In this document: one piece after another, positions 23,201 to 34,023 of the stretch | How positions within the stretch are numbered: position 1 is the stretch's first letter | Layout of the letters: each line of letters starts with the position of its first letter | Source of the DNA: Adiantum capillus-veneris | Lineage: Eukaryota; Streptophyta; Polypodiopsida; Polypodiales; Pteridaceae | Direction: 5' to 3' | Assembly: GCA_014529385.2 (NCBI GenBank) | Contig: CM043943.1 | Span: 100,461,355-100,525,354 of the forward strand | Length of the DNA: 64,000 bases | Notes under the pieces: model-generated | What the model saw: only the letters and a program-made list of their open reading frames with translations | Databases searched by the model: none | Told to the model about the DNA's origin: nothing | Position numbers and translations under genes: made by a program

Positions 23201-24026
23201 CCTCCTTTGCTTATTTGAAAAAATCTATGTTGGTTAAGCAGTAGGTATTTTCCACCATTGTATCAAGCTATATGCATGCATACTGGAAGTGCAGAATGCC
23301 TACAAGTTGAGACGTAGCATGTACAAGTCAAGTTCTACCTAAATTTAAAGCACTCTTGAAACTACTTTCCCAACTTATGCAAGAGGTTGAAGCTTAAGTT
23401 TGATCCTCCCTTGCTATCTTGCAAATTCTATCATAGATCAGGAGAGGCTAAAGTAACAAGCCATATCCATGCATTCTTACTAAGGTAGCATCTGCAAGTG
23501 AGGCTCCAACTTAACTTTGAGTCTCCTTCATTCACTTGAAAACATCTATGCTTGTTTAGCAGGCTATTATCCACCATTGTATCAAGCCACACACATGCAT
23601 AGTGTGTGGAAGTGTGTACACCTATGAATTCCTACAAGTTTAGAGCTAGCATGTAAAAGTCAAGTTCTACCCTAAGTTTAAAGCACTCTTGACACTACTT
23701 TCTCAACTTATGTAAGAGGCTAAAGCTTAAATTCGATCCTTCCTTTCTATTTCAAATGCTAGATTAGGTTAGGCTATAGTAACAAGCCATATCCATGCAT
23801 GTTTACTAGGCTAGCATTTGCAAGTGACGATCCAACTTGAAACATCTATGATGGTTTAGGACAAAAGCTATTATCCACCATTGTATCAATCCATATGCAT
23901 GTATAGTGTGTGGAAGTTCACACCTATCATGAATGCCTACAAGTGAGAAAAAACATGTACAACTCAAGTTATACCCTAAATTTAAAACTCTCTTGAAACT
24001 AATTTCCGAACTTATGCAAGAGCCGT
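20300..24026. repeat. Ancient degenerate tandem array, left part
   Basis: A recurring landmark, ATGCAAGAGGCTCAAACTTA with variants, appears near 20,311, 20,571, 20,822, 21,145, 21,383, 21,600, 21,862, 22,504, 22,773, 22,960, 23,374, 23,708 and 24,014, so most spacings are about 220-330 bp. Another shared block reads CTAGCATG.AC..GTCAAGTT. Units are too diverged for a tight period on the left, and become more regular (about 320-330 bp) from about 23,100. No reading frame survives across units. Confidence 0.75.
20994..21015 (+). repeat. Homopolymer run of 22 G
   Basis: An uninterrupted G run inside AT-rich array sequence. It could fold as a G-quadruplex, or the length could be a sequencing or assembly error. 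Confidence 0.9.
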
Positions 24027-26041
24027 TGTCGAGAAATTTGCGGTCTTGCCAGGAAAGCAACGGGCTTATGGCTGTGAGAGTTTGTTAGAGAACTCCAAAA
24101 AAACTATACGAAGGAGTTAAACCATAGATTCCATGAAGACTAGGGTTTGGAAGGAAGTGCAATCAAAGAAGTCTCACTTTTTCTCTCTTGCACTCACACA
24201 CACAAAGAAAGAACACAAAAGAAAGTGTCAGAACAACACAAAGATGAAAACATCAAGGCTATGGTCATATCGTATCATGGGTAATATGAAAGGGTTAATA
24301 GATGAGTTAATGGCATTCAATCTTGGCTGACCAAATAGGCTACGAATTGTTCTTTGGAATTGTAGTTTTGTGCTTACCATAATATATATATTTTGTCTAG
24401 TGATTGGGATTAATTGTGTGTACAAATCCTCTTGGTTCATAGCAAGATAACTACGCTTACGTCAAAAGAAAAGTTAGTCTATGAGAGGTAGTATAATGGG
24501 ATCCAGTGATAGAAGTATTTCATTGAGCCTTTCTGGGCCAAAGAGAAACACTATACGTTGTTGAAAGTGTATTTTACGGCTAATCCATACGTTAATTCTA
24601 ATAGATCGTACGTAGTGAAAGCAATAGAAATTATAATCATGTGGATTATTCATCTACGATAACTCTAGTATGTGTAAAATGTAGATATGAGAGAAGAGAA
24701 GAGAAGAGAGTTTCCCTCCCAAGCCCTATTCTTGGCCGTAAGCAATAAGGATAATGTGGGGAGAGATGTACCTGTAGCAAGGAGAACCTAAAATTTGTAG
24801 AGAGGATAAATTACTAAGAGTAAGAGAGATAGATTTGGTTAAGGAGATGAGATTAGATATATATATATATATGTTGGATTAGAGACGAAAAAGAAAACAA
24901 CAAGAAATCAAGAAAACATCAATGTAGAACACATCTTACTTGACAAACCCTTCGACACCATTATTGATGGAGAGAGAAGAAGAGGGGAGAACTCCACTTT
25001 GATTGATACGCCAAGTCTAAGACCTTATTTGATTAGAATTGATCTTCCATGGATAGCATGCAAGAATGGCTAGTCTTCCTCTAGGAGAAAGTGTACGCTT
25101 AGGATTATGTTAATGGCTAAGTACAATTTGGCATTACTACTCACTCCCTCATGGATTCCTCTCATCAATGGCTTGAATGCTTGAGTTCTTTTCAAGGAAA
25201 AAGAGGTCCCCTTTTATAGGTGAAGGGAACCCCCAATGGTTTACACAAGAAGAGAGGAGCCAGTGTGAACAGGAATTGGAAAAGTTGGAAATGAGTTGTC
25301 CTTGCATGACGTGGGCAGACTGGGGTCCAGTATTTTGATCATATCACCTCAACAGTGGCTCCAAATAAAAAAGTAAAAATATGGGCAGAAACTTCATATC
25401 ATTAGCTACGATGTTTATTTAAAAATCGTTTTCCAATTCGGATTGGAACCTTGTGTAAAAAAATCATCAAAATAGGATCCATTTCTGGCACCAAAAGTCT
25501 TCCTATGGCCCCCTTAGCCTAGGCTTCCATTTGATTCCAAAGGACACCTCATGCCATATGAAAGCATGACATTTCTCCTTGACAAAATTTTGTAATCATG
25601 CTTACAATAATGCATTAAAATAAGTGTATCTTTGAAATCATGCCACCTAGTGTCCCACTAGGATTTGATTCGAGCCTAGTAGCTATTTAAAATGAAATAT
25701 AAAAAAAATATGAAAAATACATAGAATATATATATTGGAGTTTACCTTAGATATAGGATCTAGCTAGGGTGTGAGATGATAATGAGATAGTAGAAATAAA
25801 GAATCAATTCTTTTTGCCCCAAGTTAAAGAGGCGGAGCTATTCATAGTTTTCCCATAGTATTTTCTGATGGTAAAGTAAGAATAGGTTACCCTTGAGAAA
25901 AAAAATAAGATGAGATAGAAGGATTATTATTATACTTAAATATGCATATGTACATTATAGGAAAGATAATTATGTATCTAAAAAATTACAAGATAGATCT
26001 TTTAGCATGCGTTCCCACTATGTACGTGTCACAGCACGACA
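24027..26041 (-). repeat. Gypsy-1 3' LTR
   Basis: This 2,015-bp LTR is bounded on the + strand by TGTCGAGAAA and GCACGACA. A short ORF at 24,133-24,330 recurs in the other LTR only because LTRs are duplicated. It holds a TA run near 24,857 that is longer than in the other LTR. Confidence 0.93.
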
Positions 26042-26053
26042 TCCACCCCCTCT
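26042..26053 (-). other. Gypsy-1 polypurine tract
   Basis: On the - strand AGAGGGGGTGGA sits immediately before the LTR start TGTCGTGCTG. Confidence 0.85.
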
Positions 26054-26099
26054 GAACCTGCACATCCTCCGGTATGTGCCACATTATTTCTTTGTAAGA

Positions 26100-27230
26100 T
26101 CAGACCTCTTGTACATCTTCCTTGCTTTCTTCTTCACTGGATGATTCCAAAGATTCATCTTCACATGTGTTTTGCTCTTCCTCCTCATCAACATTTTCTG
26201 GATCATTGTCAGCTCTTCTCTTAAACATTTTGATCTTTTTTCCTGCAATGGGAATCTTTACTTCTGTACCATCTAGTTCAAACAAGCTGTAAGTAGCATT
26301 TTCATGCACATGATTTACAACATATGGTCCAAACCATCTTTTTGAGAACTTACACATGACTCTGTGCTGGTTATCAAGGCTACTATCATATACTAAAACC
26401 CAGTCACCTTTGTCAATTGCTTTGCTCCTGAGCCGATGTCGCTTATCAAAGTAGTCCTTGTTTTTCAACCTTGCATTTTTGAGTCGTTCTTTTGTAGACT
26501 CAATGTCTCTAGGTCTTCTCTCTAGTTGCCTTATGCGCAATGCAAGGAGATCTTCCCTGCTAAGCACCTCTTGCCAAGGTAGTACATTCCATGTGGGAAT
26601 TGTATCTTCAATCGGCATCACTGGCTTTTGACCATACATTAGCTCCGCAGGCATGTAGCCATTTACTGAGCTATGTGTTGTACGATCAGCCCATAAAGCA
26701 TATGATAACAGTTTTGGCCACTCACCAACTCTTCCTTCGCAAGCCTTGGCCAACGCTTTGATGATAGGAGGATGCCCTCTTTCACTTTTTCCATTTTCTT
26801 CAGGGTTGTAAGCTGTGGTAAGAGAAATCTTGATTCCTAATTTGGAAAAGAACTCCCTTGCTTCTCCAGCATCCAGTTCACCTCTATCTGCAGTGATCTT
26901 TCCCACACAACCATAATGGAAAATCACCTCATCAAAAAGAAATTTTCACACAGCTTCTGTGGTTTTATCTCTTAATGCTCTTCCTTCAACCTGATTAGTT
27001 AGGTCCTCTCGTGCAAGAACCAAGTATCTCATCTGCCAGAGTCCTAGAGGCATTGTGACTAGATCCACAACCCATTTATAGTGCATGGCTAGTGGATATA
27101 TAGGGTGAAATCCATCACGATGTCGGACATTTGAATACATTTGACAAGTTATGCATGACTCTACAAATTGAGATACATCTTTATACATACCCTTCCACCA
27201 TTATTTTTCTTTCAACTTAGAGAAGGTTGC
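26100..27230 (-). pseudogene. Gypsy-1 integrase
   Basis: The N-terminal zinc-binding part keeps CITCQMYSN near 27,145. The catalytic core has the first Asp in WVVDLVTMP, the second in ITADRGELD and the Glu in NGKSERGH, so the DDE triad is present. The C-terminus has a GPY-type motif (WFGPYVVNHV) and a basic, then acidic Glu/Asp-rich tail. One frame is kept, with stops at about 27,231 (TGA), near 27,200 (TAA) and 26,946 (TGA); the last two would need transversions if the usual residues were Tyr and Cys. No chromodomain is visible. Confidence 0.88.
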
Positions 27231-27995
27231 TCACACACCCCTGTGTCCAGCCCATAGACTCTCATGAAATTCTTGCATGAGCTTTACTTGAGTCTCTTTT
27301 TTACATATAACCCATTGTGGTGTAGCACCCTTTTGTTTAGAATGCTTCCACAAGTAACCATCCTTTAAAAAGTACCCATATGCTTTCCTGCGTATCCTCT
27401 TGAATTCTTGTTCAGACCAATCATCCTGTTTTGTTAGAGTACTCAAGTAGCTGCCAATAGAAATACAATCACCTTCATAAAGATCTTTCAAGAACAATTC
27501 AAGTGAATTAGTCATGCATACATTGTTACCTTTGACATGAGAGATAGAATAGAACTTTGTGCCTACATCATCTCCCTCGTCTATCATTTGTGACTCATCT
27601 TCATACCTTACCCTTGATAGCATATCTGCCACTATATTGTCTTTACCTGCAATGTGCTTAAACTCGGGATTTAAGGACTTAATGTAGGCAATCCACCGCA
27701 ACATAGCAATGTCTGGCATTGAGCAACTTGTAATCATCCCAAGAAGTGGTAGACAATCTGTTTCTACAACCACACATGCACCAATCAGGTACTCTTTCCC
27801 ACTTTTCAAGGCTGTAACCATACCCCATAACTCTCTCTTTATCTGTGGATAGTTTCTTTGTCAATCACTTAGTACCTTTGCTCCAAATCTTACCACATAC
27901 ATGTATCCTTCTTTGTCATCTTGCCCTATTGCCCATCCAATCCCTGTAGGAATGGTGTCTACTGTCACAATTACTGGCCTTTGATACTACCTTTC
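27231..27995 (-). pseudogene. Gypsy-1 RNase H
   Basis: The domain follows RT and has VTVDTIPTGIGWAIG, NYPQIKRELWG, VETDCLPLLG and AGKDNIVADMLSR, matching the acidic-residue spacing of retroelement RNase H. A TGA precedes QRNYPQ near 27,862. The frame is the same as integrase. Confidence 0.85.
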
Positions 27996-29528
27996 TCAAA
28001 GTCGTGATGAATGGAGCAACTCCTTTAGCTTTTTCATGGATTTTACATGTGCTTCTGTCCATTTAAACTTTTGATTCTTTCTAAGCAGCTGATAAAGAGG
28101 ATCAGCTACATGTGCATAATGTGGAATCCAAATAACATAGAAGACACATGCTCCCAGAAACCTTCTATCCTCAGTGATGCTAGTGCATGTTTCTTTCATT
28201 CTTTGGATGGCATCTACCTTTGTTGGACAAGGTTTCCTACCATATGGCCCGCACATGTGACTCACAATGAGCACTTCATTGACACCAAACATAGACTTTT
28301 TTCCTGACAATGTAAGATACACTTCTTCCAGCCTAGACAAAATTTTATCACAATCATTTATGTGATTTACCACAAACCTGCGACATCCCTTGAGATCCAA
28401 AGCTTCATCTTTGTCACTTTCTTCACATCCTTTGATAGGAAAATCATCAATGAAAGGCATTGTGATTTGAGGAATAAAGTCACGTAAGACCTTATTCATC
28501 TCATTCATCATATGTGCAACCGAGTTGGTTGCTCCCTGTGGCAAGGTACACATCCTTACCGAACCCAAAGGTGTCCTCATGGTTGTCAAGTCTCTACTTT
28601 CGATTGCAAGCTGAAATTGATCATACCCTGAGTAGAGATCCCCCATTGAGTAGATTGCCCTCCCTGCAAACGCCTCTACAAACTCATCCACAATTGGACA
28701 TGTACCTACATTTCTAATTGTCACCTTGTTCACTGGTTGCATGTCTTGGATTAAGCGTAGAGAACCATTTTTCTTTGGAACTGTGAACCACCTGTTTGAG
28801 TATGGAGCACAAGAAGGCTCCAAGATTCCCATTTTGATTTTCTCATTCAGTAGCTCTACTAACCTTGGCAAATGAGCCTTTGTAACCGGAATAGGCCGCA
28901 AATTCCAAGGCACATGAGGTATTGTGAAAATTACCATAGGAGCTACAATAGAAGGATCAACACATCCTATCTCATGTGGCTCAAATGCAAAAGCCTTAAC
29001 ATGCTTTGAAATCATTTCTTTGAAGCACTTTGTCTCCTCCTGTGTTAGAAACTCCTCGCGACCAATCTGCAACTCTTGGAAAGACTCCTTCGTGAAGGTA
29101 TGCCCAATATTTTTAGGATCCCTCAAACTTGGTTGTAAAGAATCCTGATCGATCTTTTCCCTGTTGTTAGGTGGTAAGGGTGAAGCTACTGGTTTCACCT
29201 TCTTTGCTACACTCTTGTACTTAGTTTCAGCATGGACTTCCGGGCCAATTGTTTGGCTTTCTTTAAAGGCTTCTATTACTTCATACATTTCCATAGAGCA
29301 TACTTCCACAACTTCATTTTCAAGATGCAAACTAGACTCCATTATAGCATCAAGCTCACTCATAGTATCTACAAAAGAAACTTGCTCACACAAACCCAAA
29401 ACATTTTTAGTAGGCTTTAGAAACCCACTCTTTTTCATGCCTATTTGTACCTTATGCACATATTGCCTCTCACATCTCTTCAAATCTTCAAGTTTTGTAG
29501 AACATATTGATCCATTCTTTGTTACCAA
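27996..29528 (-). pseudogene. Gypsy-1 reverse transcriptase, 510-codon open stretch
   Basis: RT motifs appear in order: PWNLRPIPV upstream, YSNRWFTVPKKNGSLRLI, DLYSGYDQFQL, TTMRTPLG, and the catalytic FIDD in ITMPFIDDFPIKG instead of the more usual Y-x-DD. The RT core itself is uninterrupted. The leading part of the ORF is linker and protease-RT spacer, and a frameshift separates it from protease near 29,530-29,600. The FIDD/FVDD signature and flanking phrases are ones I associate with gypsy families common in basidiomycete fungi and some non-seed plants; that is memory, not a search. Confidence 0.9.
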
Positions 29529-29605
29529 GGAGCTCGCTGAGAAAGTCTCACCTATTTTTGGATCAGGCGAGACCCTTTTTCTTTCTGTACCACTGCAATC
29601 CCGCT

Positions 29606-30112
29606 TTACAATGGTACTTGGCCAAAACCCATCATTTCTCTATGATCATGAAACTCTTTGCTCACCTTTGGTAGAGGATGTTCTCTGAGGTTGTCACGAT
29701 CTCTTTCATGGTTTACACAAACTGTAAGAAATTGGACCGCTTGTTTACCATCTTTGCTACGTATCCTAGCATATGTTGAACCATCATCCATTACCTTTGT
29801 TTCCATTCGAACTCCCACAATGTAGGGCTGTCCAATGATGAGATGATATGAAGATGTATCATGTACAAAGAAGTTTTTGTCAATCTTTACATCACCTATT
29901 GTCACCTTCACACCTGGACATGCTGCATACAATTCACCGGATGAATATTTTGCCACTTTTACCATCCAACCATGATCTATGTCCATCGGCCATTTGCACT
30001 TGTTGTAGAGACTCTTTGACATTATGTTTCTTTCTGAACCATGGTCAATCAAGGCAACAAATGGCTCTTCAAGATCACCTACCTTGACCAAAGTTTCTGT
30101 AGTAGCCCTTGC
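29606..30112 (-). pseudogene. Gypsy-1 aspartic protease
   Basis: A retropepsin-type domain has the active-site motif ALIDHGSE (Asp-His-Gly in place of Asp-Ser/Thr-Gly) near 30,045, then IIGQPY like the ILG.P element of retropepsins. The true frame extends a little upstream of the visible ORF start (HWARATTETLV). A frameshift near 30,110-30,120 disconnects it from gag. The Asp-His-Gly variant may be normal for this family. Confidence 0.75.
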
Positions 30113-31990
30113 CCAGTGACTTCGTGAATAGTAGCTCCTAGGAATATCTTCAACTTCTTCATCTCATCATTTGAGAAACGCACTTGCTTCACTCTCCCAC
30201 TAGATTGGTAGCATCCTACCACAGCTCCATCATTCACCTTATTTTGCAGCTGCATCCCTTGTGTCTTCGAGGTTTCCCCTTCAACCTGTGGACAAGAAAC
30301 TTCAGCAAGGGTTTGCCTCTTCCTCTTGATGATGTCAATGATCTCCTCATGGAATTCATGCTTTGCAATGCCAAGAACTTCTCCCAGAGTAAACTCAATC
30401 TTGCTATTCAAGATCCTTTCCTCCAAGACTTTCTTTAAATCTGTAGCAACCTCAATATCAGATTGTAGTTTATAAGTTGGGCCTTTTGTCTTACCTTTTG
30501 TTGGCTCTTTCTTCTTTCCTGTTGTAGACTCCTCCATGAGTACTTCAGGTGGAGATGCTCCTTGTGTTGAGGGTGTTTGAGAAGGCATTGAGTCGCTTCT
30601 TCCCCCACTTCTGGAATCTCTTTTTGATGGTACTTCATCAACATTCTCACGTCTGCGCTTCTCTTCTACAATCGCCTCATTTTGTTGGCATTTTGTAATC
30701 TAGGCATGCACTGAGAATGAGTCCACTAGATCATTCCATCCTGTTTCTAGACGTATGCAATCACCTGCTTTATGTAGAATCTCTTTTGTAAGCTTTCCCT
30801 TTTTAGCTAATTGCATGACATTTGACCAGATTTGACCATGATGGTCACTCGCCTCTTCATCATTAAGGTGCTCCATTTTTACTCCATAAGTAGCTGCCTC
30901 AACTGAAGAACTAGCACGGTTAGTTGCCATATCTTCAACTAAGGTTTGCATTCCCCCCTTCCCAAAGTTAGTTCTCAAGGGTAGACCTGTCTCTCTTAAG
31001 TGGATTTTACCATCCTTAAAAAAGACAACATCTTTTGACAAAGCATCACTAAAATCATCACAATCCCTTCTTACATGGTCTGTACTATCACACCAAATAC
31101 ATCTATTAACAAACCCTTCTTTGGGCTGTTGTCTTTGCCTAGGAAGTGGCCCTGATGGTTGGACTTTTTCTTCAAGCTTTGCAAGCTTCACCGTCAAGTC
31201 ATGCATTCCCTTCACAAGCTCATCTAGCATGGACTTATAAAACTTAGGAGCTATATAATTAGGCTTTACCATTTTGTCAGAAGTTGAGGTTGAAGAAATT
31301 GTAGTGTTTACTACCATCTTGTACCTTCTTCTTTATCGTTTGGCAAGCAGTGAGACAGCACCTTCAACCTCATTCCAGTCGGTCTTTAGTCCTTGATCAG
31401 CATCTTTATCTTCAAGAAGAAGCTCCAAATTTTCTTGAAACTCTTTACCTGCAGCTTGTAAGAAAAGATCTGTCTTCTTTGCATCTAGTGTGGCCCTTTC
31501 TGTCCTTGGGAGTTGTGCATAGCGCCGCTCAAATTCCATAAGTAGCTCTGTTATTGATAGTCCTTGCTTTGGCTACCCATTCTAAGAATGTCCTTTTGGT
31601 CACTCTCTCCGAGTCCTCCATGAAATATTCCTCCTTTAAAGCTACTTTGAGTTTTTTCCAATTTCTCCCATGCCCATCTTTAATTGCCCTAACATGCTCC
31701 CTAATTTCTAGAGCAACAACTAGCTCAAAGCTTTGAATCATCTCACCTTCTGACACGCGATGCAGCTCCATCTCCTTCACATACTCGCGTAAGTACTTGG
31801 TTACATCTTTGCCATTGAATTGATCCATTCTGTTGACGACCGCTTGTATGGACTTCAATGCTGAAATATCCCTTCTTTCAGTGGCAGTTTTTTGTTGCAT
31901 GAACATTGCAAATGCTTGAAACATTTTTATTGTTGATGGGTCAAAATGCATACCCTGTTGCTCAACATGATCACCCATGGTTACCCACAA
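30079..31990 (-). pseudogene. Gypsy-1 gag
   Basis: The first ATG after the 5' LTR (31,990) starts a gag reading through a capsid-like helical region (31,990-31,529), a frameshift near 31,535, and a second half with a CCHC knuckle CIWCDSTDHVRRDC near 31,080. Stops interrupt the second frame at 31,333 (TAA) and 30,700 (TAG). The C-terminal part is Lys/Thr-rich and runs toward protease. Confidence 0.78.
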
Positions 31991-32007
31991 ATTCGCACCC
32001 CGGCAGT

Positions 32008-32025
32008 TTCACATCGGGTTCACCA
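32008..32025 (-). other. Gypsy-1 primer-binding-site-like sequence
   Basis: On the - strand TGGTGAACCCGATGTGAA starts six bases after the 5' LTR end. It begins with TGG, as expected for pairing to a tRNA CCA end, but I cannot name the tRNA; it is not the iMet site used by the copia elements. Confidence 0.45.
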
Positions 32026-32031
32026 AAAATA

Positions 32032-34023
32032 TGTCGAGAAATTTGCGGTCTTGCCAGGAAAGCACTGGGCTTATAGCTATGAGAGTTTGTGAGAGAACTC
32101 CAAAAAACTATATGAAGGAGTTAAACCATAGATGCCATGAAGACTAGGGTTTGGAAGGAAGTGCAATCAAAGAAGTCCCACTTTTTCTCTCTTGCACTCA
32201 CACACACAAAGAAAGAACACAAAAGAGAGTGTCAAAACAACACAAAGATGAAAACATCAAGGATATGGTCATATCGTATCATGGGTAATATGAAACGGTT
32301 AATAGATGAGTTAATGGCATTCAATCTTGGCTGACCAAATAGGCTACGAATTGTTCTTTGGAATTGTAGTTTTGTGCTTACCATAATATATATATTTTGT
32401 CTAGTGATTGTGATTAATTGTGTGTACAAATTCTCTTGGTTCATAGCAAGATAGTCTATGAGAGGTAGTATAATGGGATCCGGTGATAGAAGTAATTCAT
32501 TGAGCCTTTCTGAGCCAAAGAGAAACACTATACGTTGTTGAAAGTGTATTTTACCGCTAATCCATAAGTTAATTCTAATAGATTGTACAAGTGAAAGTGA
32601 TAGAAATTATCATCATTTGGATTATTCATCTAGGATAACTCTAGTATGTGTAAAATGTAGATATGAGAGAAGAGAAGGTAAGAGAAGAGAAGAGAGTTTC
32701 CCTCCCAAGCCCTATTCTTGCCCGTAGGCAATAAGGATACTGCGGGGAGAGATGTACCTGTAGCACGGAGAACCTAAAATTTGTAGAGAGGATGAATTAC
32801 TAAGAGTGAGAGGGATAGGTTTGGTTAAGGAGATGAGATTAGATATATATATATGCTGGATTATAGACGAAAAAGAAAACAACAAGAAATCAAGAAAACA
32901 TCAATGTAGAACACATCTTACTTCACAAACCCTTCGACACCATTATTGATGGAGAGAGAAGAAGAGGGGAGAACTCCACTTTTATTGATACGCCAAGTCC
33001 AAGACCTTATTTGATTAGAGTTGATTTTCCCTGGATAGCATGCAAGAATGGCTAGTCTTCCTCTAGGAGAAATTGTTCGCTTAGGCTTATGTTAATGGCT
33101 AAGTACAATTTGGCATTACTACTCACTCCCTCATGGATTCCTCTCATCAATGGCTTGAATGCTTGAGTTATTTTCAAGGAAGAAGAGGTTCCCTTCTATA
33201 GGTGAAGGGAATCCCCAAGGGTTTACACAAGAAGAGAGCAGCCAGTGTGAACAGAAATTGAAAAAGTTGGAAATGAGTTGTCCCTGCATGACGTGGGAAG
33301 ATTGGGGTCCAGTATTTTGATCATATCTCCTCAACCATGGCTTCAAATAAAAAAGTAAAAATATGGGCATAAACTTCAGCTCATTATCTACGATTTTCAT
33401 TTAATAATCGTTTTCCAATTCAGATTGGAACCTTGTGTTAAAAAATCATCAAAATAGGGTCCATTTTTGGCAGCAAAAGTCTTCCTGTGGTCCCCTTAGC
33501 CTAGAATTTCATTTGATTCCAAAGGACACCTCGTGCCGTATGAAAGCATGACATTTCTCCTTGAAAAAATTTTGTAATCATGCTTACAATAATGCATTAA
33601 AATAAGTGTATCTTTGAAATCATGCCACCTAGTGTCCCACTAGGATTTGATTCCATCCTAGTAGCTATTTAAAAAGAAATATTAAAAAAATATAAAAAAT
33701 ACATAGAATATATATATTGGAGTTTACCCTAGATATAGGATCTAGCTAGGGTGTAAGATGATAATGAGATAGTAGAAATAAAGAATCAATGCTTTTTGCC
33801 CCAAGTTAAAGAGGCGGAGCTATTGATACTTTTCCCATAGTATTTTCTGATGGTAAAGTAAGAATAGGTTAGCCTTGAGAAAAATAATAGGATGAGATAG
33901 AAGTTTTATTATTATACTTAAATATGCATATGTACATTATAGGAAAGATAATTATGTATCCAAAAAATTACAAGATAGATCTTGTAGCATGCGTTCCCAC
34001 TATGTACGTGTCACAGCACGACA
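32032..34023 (-). repeat. Gypsy-1 5' LTR
   Basis: This 1,992-bp LTR matches 24,027-26,041 with scattered substitutions and small indels (for example a shorter TA run near 32,843). On the - strand it should contain the element promoter; I did not find an unambiguous TATA start. Confidence 0.93.

Larger units (their letters stand above)
24027..34023 (-). mobile_element. Gypsy-1: complete Ty3/gypsy element inserted in the tandem array
   Basis: This 9,997-bp element on the - strand has LTRs of about 2 kb at both ends and gag, protease, RT, RNase H and integrase between, with integrase last as in Ty3/gypsy. LTR ends are TGTCG...CGACA. It splits one array unit: CTTATGCAAGAG is on the left and CTTAAGTTCC on the right, as in an intact unit. 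Flanking 5-mers (GCCGT and CCATG) do not match, so the target duplication is decayed or absent. LTRs differ by roughly 6% over the first 150 bases by eye, so it is clearly older than copia-B. Confidence 0.93.

Noticed and set aside
24133-32334. Conserved 65-aa ORF present twice (24,133-24,330 and 32,137-32,334)
   Set aside because: Both copies lie in the two LTRs of gypsy-1, so conservation follows from LTR duplication.
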